Notes: generated by a model not told the origin, from the sequence alone. Shown: positions 1 to 11,322, numbered from the stretch's first letter. The stretch is DNA of 64,000 nucleotides from Nocardia australiensis (GCF_020733705.1 NZ_JAJFZM010000001.1:1612001-1676000); one strand, 5' to 3'. Program-made: numbers and translations.

Positions 1-3000
1 ACCGCAACGGCCTGCGCCCCAGCCGTATCTGGGTGACCGATGACGGCCTGGTCGTGATGGCCTCCGAGGTCGGTGTCCTCGACATCGATCCGTCCAAGGT
101 GGTCAAGAAGATCCGGCTGCAGCCCGGCCGCATGTTCCTCGTCGACACCTCGCAGGGCCGCATCGTCGGTGACGACGAGCTCAAGACCCAGCTCGCCGCC
201 GAGCAGCCATATCAGGAATGGCTCGACGCCGGCGTGACCAAGCTGGCCGACCTGCCTGATCGCCCGCACGTGCACATGTCGCACGATCGCGTGCTGATCC
301 GTCAGCAGATCTTCGGATACACCACCGAGGAGCTGAACCTGCTGATCTCGCCGATGGCGAAGACCGGTGGTGAGGCGCTCGGTTCGATGGGCACCGACAC
401 CCCGATCGCGGTGCTTTCGTCGCGACCGCGACTGCTGTTCGACTACTTTTCGCAGCTGTTCGCGCAGGTCACGAACCCGCCGTTGGACGCGATCCGGGAA
501 GAGGTCGTCACCAGCCTGCGCCGGGCCATCGGCCCCGAGGCGGACCTGCTGCACCCCGGCCCTGAGTCTTGCACGCAGATCGCCATCGAGCAGCCCATCC
601 TGGACAACGACGAGCTGGCCAAGCTCATGCATATCAACGACGACGGTTCGCAGCCCGAGCTGCGTTCGGTGGTCGTGCGCGGTCTCTACGCCGTCAAGAA
701 GGGCGGCAAAGGCCTGCGCAAGGCGCTCGAGGCGATCAACACCCAAGTGTCGGCCGCCATCGACGGTGGCGCGCGGATAATCGTGCTGTCCGATCGCGAA
801 TCCAACGAGAGGCTGGCGCCGATCCCGTCGCTGCTGCTGACCTCGTCGGTGCACCACCACCTGGTCAGGGAACGCACCCGCACCATGGTCGGCCTGGTTG
901 TGGAGGCCGGTGACGCCCGCGAGGTGCACCACATGGCCATGCTGGTCGGTTTCGGCGCGGGCGCGATCAACCCGTACATGGCTTTCGAGACCATCGAGGA
1001 CATGATCGACCGCGGTGCGCTGGTGGTGCCGGGCAGCACCGGCGACACGTCCGCCGACTATCGCAAGGCGGTCGCGAACTACAACAAGGCCGCGAGCAAG
1101 GGTGTGCTCAAGGTGATGTCCAAGATGGGCATCTCCACGCTGGCCTCCTACACCGGCGCACAGTTGTTCCAGGTGATCGGCCTTTCGCAGGAACTGGCCG
1201 ACGAGTACTTCACCGGGCTGCGCTCGCACCTCGATGGCATCGGGCTCGACGAGGTCGCCGCCGACGTGGCGGCGCGGCACAACATCGCATTCCTGGAGAA
1301 CCGCAACGAGCGCGCGCACCGCGAGCTCGAGGTCGGCGGTGACTACCAGTGGCGGCGCGAGGGTGAATACCACCTGTTCAACCCGGATACCGTGTTCAAG
1401 CTGCAGCACGCGACCCGCACCGGTCAGTACTCGATCTTCAAGGAGTACACCAAGCTGGTCGACGACCAGTCCGAGCAGCTGGCCTCGCTGCGTGGCCTGT
1501 TCAAGTTCAACACCAAGAGCCGCGCCTCGATCTCGATCGATGAGGTCGAGCCCGCCAGTGAGATCGTCAAGCGGTTCTCGACCGGTGCGATGAGCTACGG
1601 GTCCATCTCCTCGGAGGCTCACGAGACCCTCGCGGTCGCGATGAACCGTCTCGGCGGTCGCTCGAACTCGGGTGAGGGCGGCGAGAGCCCGGCTCGCTTC
1701 GAGCCGGAGGAGAACGGCGACTGGCGGCGCAGCGCGATCAAGCAGGTCGCCTCCGGCCGCTTCGGCGTGACCGCGCACTACCTGACCAACTGCACCGATA
1801 TCCAGATCAAGATGGCCCAGGGCGCCAAGCCGGGTGAGGGCGGCCAGCTTCCGGCGCACAAGGTGTACCCGTGGGTCGCCGAGGTGCGGCACTCGACACC
1901 AGGTGTCGGCCTGATCTCGCCGCCGCCGCACCACGACATCTACTCGATCGAGGATCTCGCGCAGCTGATCCACGACCTGAAGAACGCGAACCCGCAGGCT
2001 CGGATTCACGTGAAACTTGTCGCGGAGCCGGGTGTCGGCACCGTCGCGGCCGGTGTGTCGAAGGCACACGCGGACGTGGTGCTCATCTCGGGTCACGATG
2101 GCGGCACCGGTGCCTCGCCGCTGACCTCGCTCAAGCATGCGGGTGGACCGTGGGAGCTCGGCCTCGCCGAGACCCAGCAGACGTTGCTGCTCAACGGACT
2201 TCGTGACCGGATCGTTGTGCAGGTCGACGGCCAGATGAAGACCGGCCGCGACGTGATGATCGCCGCGCTGCTCGGAGCCGAGGAATTCGGTTTCGCCACC
2301 GCGCCTTTGGTGGTGTCGGGTTGCATCATGATGCGCGTCTGCCACCTCGATACCTGCCCGGTCGGTGTCGCGACGCAGAACCCGGTGTTGCGGGAACGTT
2401 TCAACGGCAAGCCGGAGTTCGTCGAGAACTTCATGCTGTACATCGCCGAAGAGGTCCGGGAACTGCTGGCGGAGTTGGGCTTCCGCACGTTGAACGAGGC
2501 GATCGGCCGGGTCGACATGCTCGACACCACCAAAGCCAAGCAGCATTTCAGGGCCAGCAAGCTGGATCTCTCGCCGATTCTCGACGATGTCGAGACCGCG
2601 TTCATGCGTCAGGATCGTCGCTGCACCAAGACCCAGGACCACGGTCTGGACCGAGCGCTGGATCAGCAGCTGATCACACAGAGCCGCGATGCGCTCGAGC
2701 GTGGCCAGGCGGTGAAGTTCGAAACCAAGATCACGAACGTGAACCGTACCGTGGGCACCATGCTTGGTCACGAAGTGACCAAGCTCTACGGTGGCGCGGG
2801 CCTGCCCGACGACACCATCGACATCACCTTCACCGGGTCCGCGGGCAACAGCTTCGGCGCCTTCGTGCCCGCTGGCATCACGCTGCGGGTGCAGGGCGAC
2901 GCGAACGACTATGTGGGCAAGGGACTTTCCGGCGGCCACATAGTCGTCCGCCCGTCGCTGAACGCGCCGGCCGAGTTCGTTGCGGAGCAGAACATCATCG

Positions 3001-3503
3001 CGGGCAACGTGATTCTGTTCGGCGCCACCAGCGGCAGGGCGTTCATCCGCGGTGTCGTCGGCGAGCGGTTCGCCGTGCGCAACTCGGGCGCCCTCGCGGT
3101 GGTGGAGGGTGTCGGTGACCACGGCTGTGAGTACATGACCGGTGGCCGGGTCGTCATCCTCGGTGAGACCGGGCGCAATTTCGGCGCCGGCATGTCCGGC
3201 GGTGTCGCGTTCGTCTACGACCCGAACGGCGGCTTCCGAGCGAAGCTCAACCCGGAGCAGACCGACGCCGTCGAGACGCTGTCCGGTGACGACTTCACCT
3301 GGCTGCGCGACATCATCACCGAGCACCGTGAGCAGACGGGTTCGGCTGTCGCCGAACACATTCTGACCGACTGGTCGCAGCAGGTGAACCACTTCGTGAA
3401 GGTTATGCCACGCGAATACAAGAAGGTACTGCTCGCTATCTCCGAGGCTGAGAAGAGCGGCAAGGACGTGGACGAGGCGATTATGGAGGCCGCTCGTGGC
3501 TGA
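1..3503 (+). CDS. gltB: Glutamate synthase (NADPH) large subunit, 5'-truncated by window edge
   Basis: The reading frame is open from base 3, so about 1166 C-terminal residues are visible of a protein that is usually about 1500 residues. The N-terminal class II glutaminase domain is mostly outside the window; only its last part ([10 protein letters not shown]) is seen. The central and FMN-binding synthase domains follow, with the 3Fe-4S cysteines in [13 protein letters not shown] near bases 2320-2362. A C-terminal glycine-rich beta-helix domain completes the protein. The enzyme makes two glutamates from glutamine and 2-oxoglutarate in the cytosol, with electrons supplied by GltD encoded just downstream. 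The gene ends in codons for EAARG, which recur in an odd duplication before gltD. Confidence 0.97.
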   Translation, partial: RNGLRPSRIWVTDDGLVVMASEVGVLDIDPSKVVKKIRLQPGRMFLVDTSQGRIVGDDELKTQLAAEQPYQEWLDAGVTKLADLPDRPHVHMSHDRVLIRQQIFGYTTEELNLLISPMAKTGGEALGSMGTDTPIAVLSSRPRLLFDYFSQLFAQVTNPPLDAIREEVVTSLRRAIGPEADLLHPGPESCTQIAIEQPILDNDELAKLMHINDDGSQPELRSVVVRGLYAVKKGGKGLRKALEAINTQVSAAIDGGARIIVLSDRESNERLAPIPSLLLTSSVHHHLVRERTRTMVGLVVEAGDAREVHHMAMLVGFGAGAINPYMAFETIEDMIDRGALVVPGSTGDTSADYRKAVANYNKAASKGVLKVMSKMGISTLASYTGAQLFQVIGLSQELADEYFTGLRSHLDGIGLDEVAADVAARHNIAFLENRNERAHRELEVGGDYQWRREGEYHLFNPDTVFKLQHATRTGQYSIFKEYTKLVDDQSEQLASLRGLFKFNTKSRASISIDEVEPASEIVKRFSTGAMSYGSISSEAHETLAVAMNRLGGRSNSGEGGESPARFEPEENGDWRRSAIKQVASGRFGVTAHYLTNCTDIQIKMAQGAKPGEGGQLPAHKVYPWVAEVRHSTPGVGLISPPPHHDIYSIEDLAQLIHDLKNANPQARIHVKLVAEPGVGTVAAGVSKAHADVVLISGHDGGTGASPLTSLKHAGGPWELGLAETQQTLLLNGLRDRIVVQVDGQMKTGRDVMIAALLGAEEFGFATAPLVVSGCIMMRVCHLDTCPVGVATQNPVLRERFNGKPEFVENFMLYIAEEVRELLAELGFRTLNEAIGRVDMLDTTKAKQHFRASKLDLSPILDDVETAFMRQDRRCTKTQDHGLDRALDQQLITQSRDALERGQAVKFETKITNVNRTVGTMLGHEVTKLYGGAGLPDDTIDITFTGSAGNSFGAFVPAGITLRVQGDANDYVGKGLSGGHIVVRPSLNAPAEFVAEQNIIAGNVILFGATSGRAFIRGVVGERFAVRNSGALAVVEGVGDHGCEYMTGGRVVILGETGRNFGAGMSGGVAFVYDPNGGFRAKLNPEQTDAVETLSGDDFTWLRDIITEHREQTGSAVAEHILTDWSQQVNHFVKVMPREYKKVLLAISEAEKSGKDVDEAIMEAARG

Positions 3504-3570
3504 CTTGACCCGCGACCAAGAGATGATCACCTCCTCGAGGGGCGAGAAGACGGAGGCGGCTCGTGGCTGA
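3496..3570 (+). other. Duplicated gltB-gltD junction containing a 24-codon open frame
   Basis: The gltB end reads GAGGCCGCTCGTGGCTGA and the sequence at the gltD start reads GAGGCGGCTCGTGGCTGA, 67 bases further on. Each copy contains GTGGCTGA, where a GTG start overlaps a TGA stop. The first GTG (3496) opens a 24-codon frame that ends at the second TGA (3568-3570) and also encodes EAARG at its C terminus. It therefore overlaps gltB by 8 bases upstream and gltD by 8 bases downstream. A local duplication of an ancestral overlapping junction is the simplest reading. Whether the small peptide is made or only relays ribosomes to gltD is unknown. Confidence 0.5.
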
Positions 3571-5032
3571 CCCGCAGGGATTTCTGAAGAGCACCTCTCG
3601 GGAGCTGCCGACGCGTCGTCCGGTCCCGCTGCGCCTGATGGACTGGAAAGAGGTCTACGAGGAGGGTTTCGCGCACGAAACCCTGCAGCGTCAGGCCAGC
3701 CGGTGCATGGACTGCGGTATTCCGTTCTGTCACAACGGCTGTCCGCTGGGCAATCTCATTCCCGAGTGGAACGACCTGGTCTACAAGGGCCAGTGGCGTG
3801 AGGGCATCGACCGGCTGCACGCGACCAACAACTTCCCGGAATTCACCGGGCGGCTGTGCCCCGCGCCGTGCGAGGCGTCCTGCGTGCTCGGCATCAACCA
3901 GGACCCGGTGACGATCAAGCAGGTCGAGGTTGAGCTCATCGAGAACGCCTTCGACGAGGGTTGGGTGACGCCGGTTTATCCGACCCGCCTGACCGGTAGG
4001 AAGGTCGCGGTCGTCGGATCCGGCCCGGCCGGCCTGGCGGCCGCGCAGCAGCTGACCCGGGCCGGTCACACGGTCACTGTATTCGAGCGGTCCGACCGCA
4101 TCGGCGGCCTGCTGCGCTACGGCATCCCGGAATTCAAGATGGAGAAGCGCTTCATCGATCGCCGCGTCGCGCAGATGGAGGCCGAGGGCACCATCTTCAA
4201 GACCAGCGTGAACGTCGGTATCGACATCACCGCCGACCAACTGCGTGAGCGGTTCGACGCGGTGGTGCTCTCCGGTGGCGCGACCCTCGCGCGTGACCTG
4301 CCGATCCCGGGCCGTGATCTGGACGGCATCCACCAGGCGATGGAATTCCTGCCGTGGGCCAACCGAGTGCAGCTCGGCGACGACGTCACCGACGCCGACG
4401 GCCTGCCTCCGATCCACGCCAAGGACAAGAAGGTCGTCATCATCGGTGGCGGCGACACCGGCGCGGACTGCCTTGGCACCTCGCACCGTCAGGGTGCGGC
4501 GAGCGTGCACCAGTTCGAGATCATGCCGCGCCCGCCCGAGGAGCGTGCCGTCTCTACTCCGTGGCCGACCTACCCGCTCATGTACCGGGTGTCCTCGGCG
4601 CACGAGGAGGGCGGCGAGCGGGTGTTCTCGGTGAACACCGAGCGTTTCGTCGGCGCCGACGGCAAGGTCACCGGGCTGGACGCGCATGAGGTCAAGATGG
4701 TCAACGGCCGCTTCGAGAAGGTCGAAGGCACCGACTTCACCCTCGAAGCCGACCTGGTCCTGCTGGCCATGGGCTTCACCGGTCCCGAGAAGCGGGGCCT
4801 GCTCGAGGGTCTCGGTGTCGGCTACGACCAGCGCGGCAACGTCCAGCGCGACAAGAACTGGTCGACCAACGTCCCCGGCGTCTTCGTCGCCGGCGATATG
4901 GGACGTGGCCAGTCGCTGATCGTCTGGGCTATCGCCGAAGGCCGTGCCGCGGCGTCCGCGGTCGACAAGTTCTTGGAAGGGGAGACCGCGCTGCCCGCGC
5001 CGATCACCCCGACCATGGTCGCCCAGCGCTGA
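3563..5032 (+). CDS. gltD: Glutamate synthase (NADPH) small subunit
   Basis: This 489-residue flavoprotein passes electrons from NADPH to GltB. The N-terminal ferredoxin-like domain carries Cys48, Cys51, Cys56 and Cys60 in [15 protein letters not shown] and a second set, Cys99, Cys103 and Cys107, in [10 protein letters not shown], which would bind two 4Fe-4S clusters. An FAD-binding GSGPAG motif lies near residues 152-157 and an NADPH-binding GGGDTG motif near residue 295. The GTG start at 3563 gives the family N terminus MADPQGF and overlaps the stop of the small junction frame, which suggests translational coupling with gltB. Length and motifs are those of a normal GltD. Confidence 0.97.
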   Translation: MADPQGFLKSTSRELPTRRPVPLRLMDWKEVYEEGFAHETLQRQASRCMDCGIPFCHNGCPLGNLIPEWNDLVYKGQWREGIDRLHATNNFPEFTGRLCPAPCEASCVLGINQDPVTIKQVEVELIENAFDEGWVTPVYPTRLTGRKVAVVGSGPAGLAAAQQLTRAGHTVTVFERSDRIGGLLRYGIPEFKMEKRFIDRRVAQMEAEGTIFKTSVNVGIDITADQLRERFDAVVLSGGATLARDLPIPGRDLDGIHQAMEFLPWANRVQLGDDVTDADGLPPIHAKDKKVVIIGGGDTGADCLGTSHRQGAASVHQFEIMPRPPEERAVSTPWPTYPLMYRVSSAHEEGGERVFSVNTERFVGADGKVTGLDAHEVKMVNGRFEKVEGTDFTLEADLVLLAMGFTGPEKRGLLEGLGVGYDQRGNVQRDKNWSTNVPGVFVAGDMGRGQSLIVWAIAEGRAAASAVDKFLEGETALPAPITPTMVAQR

Positions 5033-5060
5033 GGAAGAACCCGCCTCTTACCGGAGCGGA

Positions 5061-5097
5061 AAAGGCGCCTGTGGACAGTTTGTCCACAGGCGCCTTT
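5061..5097 (+). terminator. Rho-independent-type terminator after gltD
   Basis: A perfect 17-bp stem (AAAGGCGCCTGTGGACA paired with its complement) with a GTT loop lies 28 bases after the gltD stop. The 3' arm ends in TTT, giving a short U run. Confidence 0.85.
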
Positions 5098-5383
5098 GTC
5101 GTTCGCGCTCGAAGTTTGCCGGTACCCCAGTAGCGGTCGTCGAATCGCAACGGCGGCATAGTCATCGAGGCGGAAATCGGACATGGATCGGGGTTCGAAT
5201 GGCGTCTGCGCAGTTGTGGCCTTATTGTGATCCCCGGTGTGTTTCGATTGTCGGGATGTCGGTCCGTGTAGCGCACGTGATACCGGAGGGGACCCGCGTT
5301 GACACGGTGTGTACCAGAACGACATCCTTCGAGGTCAGCATGGCTAGCGACAACTTGTCAGGAACGCCCCTCGAGAGGCAAAT
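5098..5383 (+). promoter_or_regulatory. Upstream region of the cutinase gene
   Basis: This gene-free stretch between the gltD terminator and the cutinase start contains a consensus -35 hexamer TTGACA at 5299-5304. No convincing -10 was found at the ideal spacing. GAGAGG at 5374-5379 is placed to act as the ribosome binding site for the ATG at 5384. Nothing else was recognised. Confidence 0.4.
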
Positions 5384-6298
5384 ATGAACTGGAGCAGTAT
5401 GCAGTTGAAGAAGGTTGCGGCGGCTGTCGGCGCGTGCGCGGCTGTTGCGTCTGGATTGGTTTTCGGTAGCGGTTCCGTAACGGCGGATCCGGGATGCCCG
5501 AACCTCTACGTCGTGGCGATTCCGGGTACCTGGGAAACCGGTCACGACAAGGAGTCGCAGCCCGGCATGTTGTCCGGTGTCACCAATGGGCTGCCGCGCG
5601 GGACAGACGTCGACTACGTGACCTATGCCGCGACCGCGTTCCCGTGGGAAGGCGACGTCTACGGCGCTTCCAAGAAGGAAGCGACCGATAAGGCGCGCGG
5701 GCTGGTCGGTGCGATGGGCGCACGCTGCGGCGGCACCAAGATCGCGCTGCTCGGCTACAGCCAGGGCGCCGACGCGGCCGGTGATCTCGCGGCCGAGATC
5801 GGCACCGGGCTCGGTGTCGTTCCGGCGGACCGGATCGTCGGTGTCGGCCTGATCTCCGATCCGCGCCGTTCACCCACCGACGTGCAGGTCGGCCCGCTCG
5901 CCGCGGGCGCCGGTGCGGGTGGCCCGCGAGTCGGCGGATTCGGCTGGCTCAGTGACCGCACCAAGACCATCTGCGCCGTCGACGACCTCTACTGCGCTAC
6001 CGCCTCGGACGACTTCGTAACCCGGTTCGCGGGCTTCCTGGCGCAGACCTCGGAAGCGAACCCGGCCAATATCTGGCGTTATCAGCTCGAGGCGGGTGCC
6101 ATCATGAACGACCTGATGGCACGCGGCGGCGTCCCGATCCTGCAGTCGCAGCTCACCGATGGGGCGAACCAGCAGCGGGCCAAGGATCTCGAGGACTTCT
6201 ACAAGTCGCAGGCGCATGAGCGCTACGGCAGCTATGGGGTCGGCGGTGGTCAGACCGCTATCTCCTGGATGCACAACTGGTTCTCGGGTATGGCCTGA
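5384..6298 (+). CDS. Secreted cutinase-family serine esterase
   Basis: This 304-residue protein begins with a Sec signal peptide: a KK pair, a hydrophobic core at about residues 11-30, and likely cleavage near TA-DPGC around residue 35. The alpha/beta-hydrolase nucleophile is Ser126 in GYSQG (124-128). Cys38 and Cys115 could form the first family disulfide, and the motif TICAVDDLYCA supplies the usual Cys-Asp-Cys segment with a candidate catalytic Asp. The catalytic His is not obvious at its usual place just after that segment, so the triad is not fully assigned. Actinobacterial members hydrolyse lipids, esters or polyesters outside the cell. The protein is longer than a simple cutinase of about 220 residues. 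The gene stands alone with its own promoter region and terminator. Confidence 0.88.
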   Translation: MNWSSMQLKKVAAAVGACAAVASGLVFGSGSVTADPGCPNLYVVAIPGTWETGHDKESQPGMLSGVTNGLPRGTDVDYVTYAATAFPWEGDVYGASKKEATDKARGLVGAMGARCGGTKIALLGYSQGADAAGDLAAEIGTGLGVVPADRIVGVGLISDPRRSPTDVQVGPLAAGAGAGGPRVGGFGWLSDRTKTICAVDDLYCATASDDFVTRFAGFLAQTSEANPANIWRYQLEAGAIMNDLMARGGVPILQSQLTDGANQQRAKDLEDFYKSQAHERYGSYGVGGGQTAISWMHNWFSGMA

Positions 6299-6329
6299 TC
6301 GGCGCCCGAAACGCGTACTGAACAACTTG

Positions 6330-6362
6330 AAGGCCACCTCTCTGTACGGGAGAGGTGGCCTT
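6330..6362. terminator. Bidirectional terminator between convergent genes
   Basis: AAGGCCACCTCTC pairs perfectly with its complement around a 7-base loop, with T residues after the stem on the + strand and A residues before it. It serves the cutinase gene on + and the small secreted-protein gene on -. Confidence 0.85.
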
Positions 6363-6379
6363 CACCATTTGTCGGGTTC

Positions 6380-6691
6380 CTAGCCACTTCCGGTCGGCGG
6401 GAGCAGCCGATAGAAGTCCGGGCCATCCTGATGATCGCCCCGATCGTGGCGATGGTGGCGATGGTGGTGCGGCCCGTTCCGATCGGGCCCATCGTGCCGG
6501 TGCCCGTCGATATTGGTGCCTTGCGGCATGGAATCGTCCGAAACCGCCTGCACCGCAGTGGTGTCGGATGCCGCAGGGGTCTCGGCGGACGCGGTGACGG
6601 CCAGGGTGGCGAGCGGAACGGTGACCAGCGCGCCCGCCACCGCCACCCGGGCCAGGCGCCGCCGCAACGAGGTCGATGTCTTGGAGAGCAA
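6380..6691 (-). CDS. Small secreted His-rich protein
   Basis: The TTG start at 6691 is chosen because AGAAAGGA sits just upstream at proper spacing and because it gives a clean signal peptide (LSKTSTSLRRRLARV, then a hydrophobic run to TASAE). A longer frame upstream has no comparable start. The mature part of about 65 residues has a C-terminal half dominated by His, Asp and Gly, including HHHRHHRHDRGDH, which looks suited to binding metal ions or to being a flexible acidic/basic tail. No known domain was recognised, and the function is unknown. Confidence 0.6.
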   Translation of the reverse strand: MLSKTSTSLRRRLARVAVAGALVTVPLATLAVTASAETPAASDTTAVQAVSDDSMPQGTNIDGHRHDGPDRNGPHHHRHHRHDRGDHQDGPDFYRLLPPTGSG

Positions 6692-6824
6692 AACGAATCC
6701 TTTCTCTCGGACTGTGCGCCGCGGGCAGCGGCTCACAAGTCCCATAGAAGGCGCCGACGCTGGGACTGTGGTGCGATCGGCCTGGCAATCGACTGTGAGT
6801 GCGTGCGCGAACGCCGACGAAATC

Positions 6825-7442
6825 TCAAGCTCGAGCAGTGATGTTGCGCGGTAACAGATCCCACACATGCCCGTTCTCGTTGACAGTCGCCGCAGTGCGA
6901 CGGCCGGTGCGGGAGTACAGGATTCGGGTGATCGAGCAGTAGTCGATCGGGAACGTCAGCGGGCGCGCCAAGCCGAGCACGTCCTGCAGGATCACATTGA
7001 TCACGCCGCCGTGCGCGAAGACCGCCACCGTCTCGGACGGGTCGGTGGCGGCCGCGATCCGCAGTACGGTGTCACGAACGCGAGTCACGAAGGCGTCGGC
7101 GTCGATCTGCTCGGGCAGATGCCCCGCCTTGATCCGCTCGTAGGTTGCCCGCAACTCGACCTTGGCGTCCTCGATCGGAATGTATGCGGGCAGGTCACGA
7201 TCGTATTCGGCAAGGTCATCCATGATCTCGACCGCGAGCCCCAGCTCGGCCGCGGTCGGTGCGGCTGTTGCCCGCGCCCGCAGCTGCGGGCTGCTCACCA
7301 CCCGGCTGATCCGATGATGTCTCAATGCCGCGGGCACCCGTTCGGCCTGCTCGACCCCCACCGCGGCCAATTCGGGATCGGCGGGACCATCCGCGTTCAG
7401 AAGACGAAGCGGCTGGGCGTGACGGACCAGAATCAACTGCAT
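6825..7442 (-). CDS. Histidine phosphatase superfamily protein
   Basis: The protein starts MQLILVRHAQP, with the RHx catalytic motif that carries the phosphorylated histidine near residue 8. A second conserved His lies in VFAHGGV late in the sequence. It belongs to the phosphoglycerate mutase-like branch with about 205 residues, and acts in the cytosol on an unknown phosphorylated substrate. The ATG at 7442 matches the usual family N terminus; a GTG at 7451 is an alternative start three codons earlier. No linked pathway gene points to a substrate. Confidence 0.85.
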   Translation of the reverse strand: MQLILVRHAQPLRLLNADGPADPELAAVGVEQAERVPAALRHHRISRVVSSPQLRARATAAPTAAELGLAVEIMDDLAEYDRDLPAYIPIEDAKVELRATYERIKAGHLPEQIDADAFVTRVRDTVLRIAAATDPSETVAVFAHGGVINVILQDVLGLARPLTFPIDYCSITRILYSRTGRRTAATVNENGHVWDLLPRNITARA

Positions 7443-7501
7443 CCCGCCCACTCTGCCGTACGGGCACGCGCGGAATTACATGGCGTCGGTCGTGTATCGA
7501 G

Positions 7502-7729
7502 CTAGTCCTTGTTGCGGTTGGCCAGCTTGTAGATACCGAAGATGATCGCCGCCACCACGAGTAGGCAGCAAATGCCCCCAATGATGAAGACGAACAAGCC
7601 GCCTCCGCCGCGCCGCTTGCGCCGCGCCTGGATCTCCAATGCCGAGGTCCATACATCCGGGCTCGCCCATGTGTGCGCGTCGAGGAGGTTAGTGTTGGTC
7701 AGCATTTCAAGGTACATATCGGTCGCCAT
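7502..7729 (-). CDS. Small single-pass membrane protein
   Basis: The ATG at 7729 follows GGAGG with about 12 bases between them; the frame could start ten codons earlier, but then no ribosome site is seen. The 75-residue product starts MATDMYLEMLTNTNLLD, has a basic stretch ARRKRRGGGG, then one strong membrane segment (LFVFIIGGICCLLVVAAIIF) and a short charged tail. The basic patch before the membrane segment predicts an N-in topology. The function is unknown. Confidence 0.6.
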   Translation of the reverse strand: MATDMYLEMLTNTNLLDAHTWASPDVWTSALEIQARRKRRGGGGLFVFIIGGICCLLVVAAIIFGIYKLANRNKD

Positions 7730-7813
7730 TTCATTTTCGGTCCTCCACCGAATGATCAAGGGTAGCTGTCTGATTCGTCCGATGTCACCGTGAGGAAGGC
7801 CGAGCGCTACCCA

Positions 7814-10800
7814 TCAGCGCGGTTTCACCAATGGGAACGGCAGCGTCTCGCGAATGCTGCGACCGGTGATCAGCATGACGATGCGGTCCACGCCCATTCC
7901 GAGTCCGCCGGTCGGCGGCATCGCATGCTCCAAAGCCTGTAGGAAGTCCTCGTCGAGCTCCATGGCCTCCGGATCGCCGTTGGCCGCCAGCATCGATTGC
8001 GCGGTGAGCCGGCGCCGCTGTTCGACCGGATCGGTGAGTTCGCTGTATGCCGTGCCGAGTTCGACGCCCCAGGCCACCAGATCCCAGCGCTCGGCGACGC
8101 CGGGAATGCTGCGGTGCGCCCGGGTCAGCGGGGACACCGAGGTGGGGAAGTTGATGTAGAACGTCGGTTCCTGTGTCTGGGGCTCCACCAGATGCTCGTA
8201 CATCTCCAGCACGACTTGCCCTGCGTCCCAACCATGTTGGTAGGGCACATGCGCCCTGTCGCACAATGCGCGCAGCTCGTCCACCTCCGTGCGCGGCGTA
8301 ATCTCGGTGCCGAGCGCCTCGGATATCGCACCGTGCACGGTCTTTACCGGCCAGTCGCCGGAGATGTCGACCTGATCGAACGAACCATCGGGCTTGGGTC
8401 GCAACGCGACCATCGCACCGTTGGCCGCCAGCGCGGCATTCTGGATGAGCTGGCGGCTCGCATGCATCATGCGCTCGTAATCACTGTGCGCCTCATAGGC
8501 TTCAAGAATCGTGAACTCGGGGTTATGGCTGAAGTCCACGCCCTCGTTGCGGAAGGTGCGACCGATCTCGAATACCTTCTCCATGCCACCGACACATAGT
8601 CGCTTGAGATATAGCTCCGGCGCGATGCGCAGGTATAGGTCGAGGTCGTAGGCATTGATATGGGTGATGAACGGAGTCGCGTTGGCGCCGCCGTGTACCT
8701 GCTGCAGGATCGGGGTCTCCACCTCCAGATACCCCCAGCCGTCCAACGAGTCGCGCAGCGAACGCACCACCGCGCTGCGTTTGGCAAGCACCTCGCGGGC
8801 CTCGGGGTTGATCGCCATATCGACATAGCGCTGGCGCACCTTGGCCTCGGGATCCGACAGCCCTTTCCACTTGTCCGGCAATGGATGCAGGCACTTGCCG
8901 ATCATCCGCCAGTCCGCGGCCAGCAACGAGAGCTCGCCGCGGCGACTGTGCCCGATCTGGCCACTGACCTCGATCAGGTCGCCGAGGTCGAAGAATTCGG
9001 TGAATTCGGCGCTGCGTCCGGCGCCGACCCGGTCGCGGTCGATCACCAGCTGGATATCGTCGGTCCAGTCGCGGACCAGCGCGAAGATCACCCCGCCGTA
9101 GTCACGGATGCGAAGCAGCCGCCCACACACCCGGACGGTGGTGCCACGCGGCGAGCGACGCGCGTCGGCGACCGTATGGGTCGGCGGGTAGGCCACCGGA
9201 TATGCCTCGACCTGGGCGTTGGTGAGCCGGTCCAGTTTGTCCATCCGAACCCGCACCTGCTCGGGGCGGCGATGCTGCAATTCGGCGATCACGTTGTCGG
9301 ATAGGTCCGGCGGGCTGCCGTCGGCATGCAATCCGGTCAGTGTCGCGGGCACCGCACTGTAGGCGCCGGTATGGGTCGCGGTGTCGGGCTCCTTGCCGAA
9401 TCGAGGCAGGAATCCCTCGGCCAGTCCGCTGGCCACCGCGACCCGCGGTAGGTGCCTGCGGTCTTCGAACAGGAAGAACCGTGGCACCCAGTGCGGCCCG
9501 TATTTGACGTTCGACCGGTACAGCGCCTCTAACTGCCACCATCGCGAAAAGAACAGCAGCACACCGCGCCACAGCCGCAGCACCGGCCCGGCCCCGATGC
9601 GTCCGCCCTCCTCGAAGACCGAACGGAACACCGCGAAGTTCAGCGAAACCTTGGTGATGCCGTGTCGCTCGGAGGCCAGGGCCAGCTGGGAGATCATCAG
9701 CTCCATGACGCCGTTGGGGCCGTGCGGATCGCGGCGCATCAATTCCAGCGATACGCCCGTGCGGCCCCACGGCACCAGCGACAGTATGCCGAGCACGCGA
9801 TCTTGGCCGTCGACGGCTTCCACCAGGAGGCAATCACCGTCCAGCGGATCACCGAGACGGCCGAGCGCCATGGAGAAACCGCGTTCGGTCTCGGTATCAC
9901 GCCAGGCGTCCGTGCGGGCGATGACCTGCGCCATTTCCTCCGGCGAGATCTCGCGCTGCCTTCGAATACGCACCGTGACGCCATGCTTGCGTAACCGGTT
10001 CGCGGCCTGGCGCACCTGTTTCATCTCGGGCCCGGCCAGCGAAAACGTCCGGGTGTCGAGGATGGCCTCATCGCCGAGGCGCAGCGCCGACAGCCCGGCC
10101 CGCCGATACGCACCAGCGCCGATTTCGCCAGCGCCCATCACCGCGGGCGCCCAACCGAATTTGTCGGCCAGCCGCAGCCACGCATCGATCGCCTGCGGCC
10201 ACGCCTCGCGGACACCGACTGGGTCCCCACTGGCCAGACAGACGCCGAGTTCCACCCGATAGGTGACCGCAGCCTTCCCGCTCGGCGCGAACACCACCGC
10301 CTTGTCGCGCCGGGTGGCGAAGTAGCCGAGTGAATCCTCGATGTCGGAGCGCTCGAGCAGGCCGCGGATCGCGGATTCGTCGGTGCCGGTCATCGCGTTC
10401 GCGGCCCGCTGCGAACGCAGCAGAATGATCACCGCCGCCAGCAGTGCGATCGCGCCGAACAGACCGAGTAGGAAATTGACGAACGCACGCGGATGGCCGT
10501 CGAAGTGTTCGTTGTCGACCAGCACCGCCGCGGTGACCCGATAGACCGCCCATGCTGGCCGCTGGGCGCCTTCCGGCAGCGAACCGGGGAACAGTTCCAC
10601 CAGAGCCCAGCCGAGCAGGCTGCCGACCACCAGGCCGCCGATCAGCACACCGAGCGCCTTCAGGCCCGCGCCCCTGCGCACCCTGGTGTAGAACTCGCGC
10701 CACGCCGCGATCAGCACCCCGATCGTGATCAGATGCACCACCAGCGCGATCACGGCGTCGGATCCGCCGTAGTTGACGAAATCGGCCACATTCGACAACG

Positions 10801-11212
10801 CGTACAAGGCGAGGTAGCCGACCAGCAACCACCACGCGATGCGCTTTCGGCTGGCCAGCGCACCCGCGAGCAGGCCGACCAGCAGCGCCCACATCAGGTT
10901 GGTGTCCGGCGCATCGAAGTAGTACGCGTCGATGTAGCGGCGCGGTACGTGCGTCAAAAAGCGCAACGCGGGCGAGAGGCTCCACAGGAAACACAGCACG
11001 GCGAACACACCGAGGACCATCCCGGCGATATGCGGGACCTCCCTGAGCCGTCCATGTCCGCGATGCGGGATGGGCGGGGTCGATCTATTCGCGGATGGTG
11101 CGGTATCCGTGTGGTGAGCGGCGTGCGTGGGGGTCACTAAACCAGTGTGTACGGTGCTGCCGCCTCGTTGCTCCAAGACCGCCCGGGCATGTCGGTTATC
11201 GACGGCTACCAA
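7814..11212 (-). CDS. lysX: LysX: lysylphosphatidylglycerol synthase fused to lysyl-tRNA synthetase
   Basis: This protein of up to 1132 residues has three parts: an N-terminal multipass membrane region (about residues 65-270), a DUF2156/MprF-type transferase domain (about 290-600, with [17 protein letters not shown]), and a complete class II LysRS with OB fold ending in [15 protein letters not shown]. It charges tRNA with lysine and transfers the lysine to phosphatidylglycerol, making the membrane less negative; M. tuberculosis LysX does this and aids resistance to cationic peptides. The sequence closely follows the mycobacterial protein. The true start is uncertain: GTG codons at 11212 and 11152 both precede the first membrane segment. 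Confidence 0.95.
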   Translation of the reverse strand: MVAVDNRHARAVLEQRGGSTVHTGLVTPTHAAHHTDTAPSANRSTPPIPHRGHGRLREVPHIAGMVLGVFAVLCFLWSLSPALRFLTHVPRRYIDAYYFDAPDTNLMWALLVGLLAGALASRKRIAWWLLVGYLALYALSNVADFVNYGGSDAVIALVVHLITIGVLIAAWREFYTRVRRGAGLKALGVLIGGLVVGSLLGWALVELFPGSLPEGAQRPAWAVYRVTAAVLVDNEHFDGHPRAFVNFLLGLFGAIALLAAVIILLRSQRAANAMTGTDESAIRGLLERSDIEDSLGYFATRRDKAVVFAPSGKAAVTYRVELGVCLASGDPVGVREAWPQAIDAWLRLADKFGWAPAVMGAGEIGAGAYRRAGLSALRLGDEAILDTRTFSLAGPEMKQVRQAANRLRKHGVTVRIRRQREISPEEMAQVIARTDAWRDTETERGFSMALGRLGDPLDGDCLLVEAVDGQDRVLGILSLVPWGRTGVSLELMRRDPHGPNGVMELMISQLALASERHGITKVSLNFAVFRSVFEEGGRIGAGPVLRLWRGVLLFFSRWWQLEALYRSNVKYGPHWVPRFFLFEDRRHLPRVAVASGLAEGFLPRFGKEPDTATHTGAYSAVPATLTGLHADGSPPDLSDNVIAELQHRRPEQVRVRMDKLDRLTNAQVEAYPVAYPPTHTVADARRSPRGTTVRVCGRLLRIRDYGGVIFALVRDWTDDIQLVIDRDRVGAGRSAEFTEFFDLGDLIEVSGQIGHSRRGELSLLAADWRMIGKCLHPLPDKWKGLSDPEAKVRQRYVDMAINPEAREVLAKRSAVVRSLRDSLDGWGYLEVETPILQQVHGGANATPFITHINAYDLDLYLRIAPELYLKRLCVGGMEKVFEIGRTFRNEGVDFSHNPEFTILEAYEAHSDYERMMHASRQLIQNAALAANGAMVALRPKPDGSFDQVDISGDWPVKTVHGAISEALGTEITPRTEVDELRALCDRAHVPYQHGWDAGQVVLEMYEHLVEPQTQEPTFYINFPTSVSPLTRAHRSIPGVAERWDLVAWGVELGTAYSELTDPVEQRRRLTAQSMLAANGDPEAMELDEDFLQALEHAMPPTGGLGMGVDRIVMLITGRSIRETLPFPLVKPR

Positions 11213-11322
11213 CGTGGGTGTCGGTCGTCACCGTGCCAGATTTGCGGCGCGTCGGGCCGTCGCTCACGCCGAGGGAGGGGGCTGGCGTTTCCCGATTCGC
11301 CGTCGCAGGTAAGGATGTACCT

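Noticed and set aside
3527..4687. Long minus-strand open frame of 386 codons
   Set aside because: It is antisense to gltD, its product is low in complexity and has no domain; high-GC codon bias keeps such frames open.
5080..5088. TTGTCCACA, a perfect actinobacterial DnaA box
   Set aside because: It is part of the 3' arm of the gltD terminator stem, so pairing explains the sequence.
5185..5200. GGGGTTCGAATGG resembling a tRNA T-loop
   Set aside because: No acceptor stem, D arm or anticodon arm could be folded around it.
7002..7450. Plus-strand frame across the phosphatase gene
   Set aside because: The minus strand has the RHx motif and full family length; the plus frame has no recognisable product.
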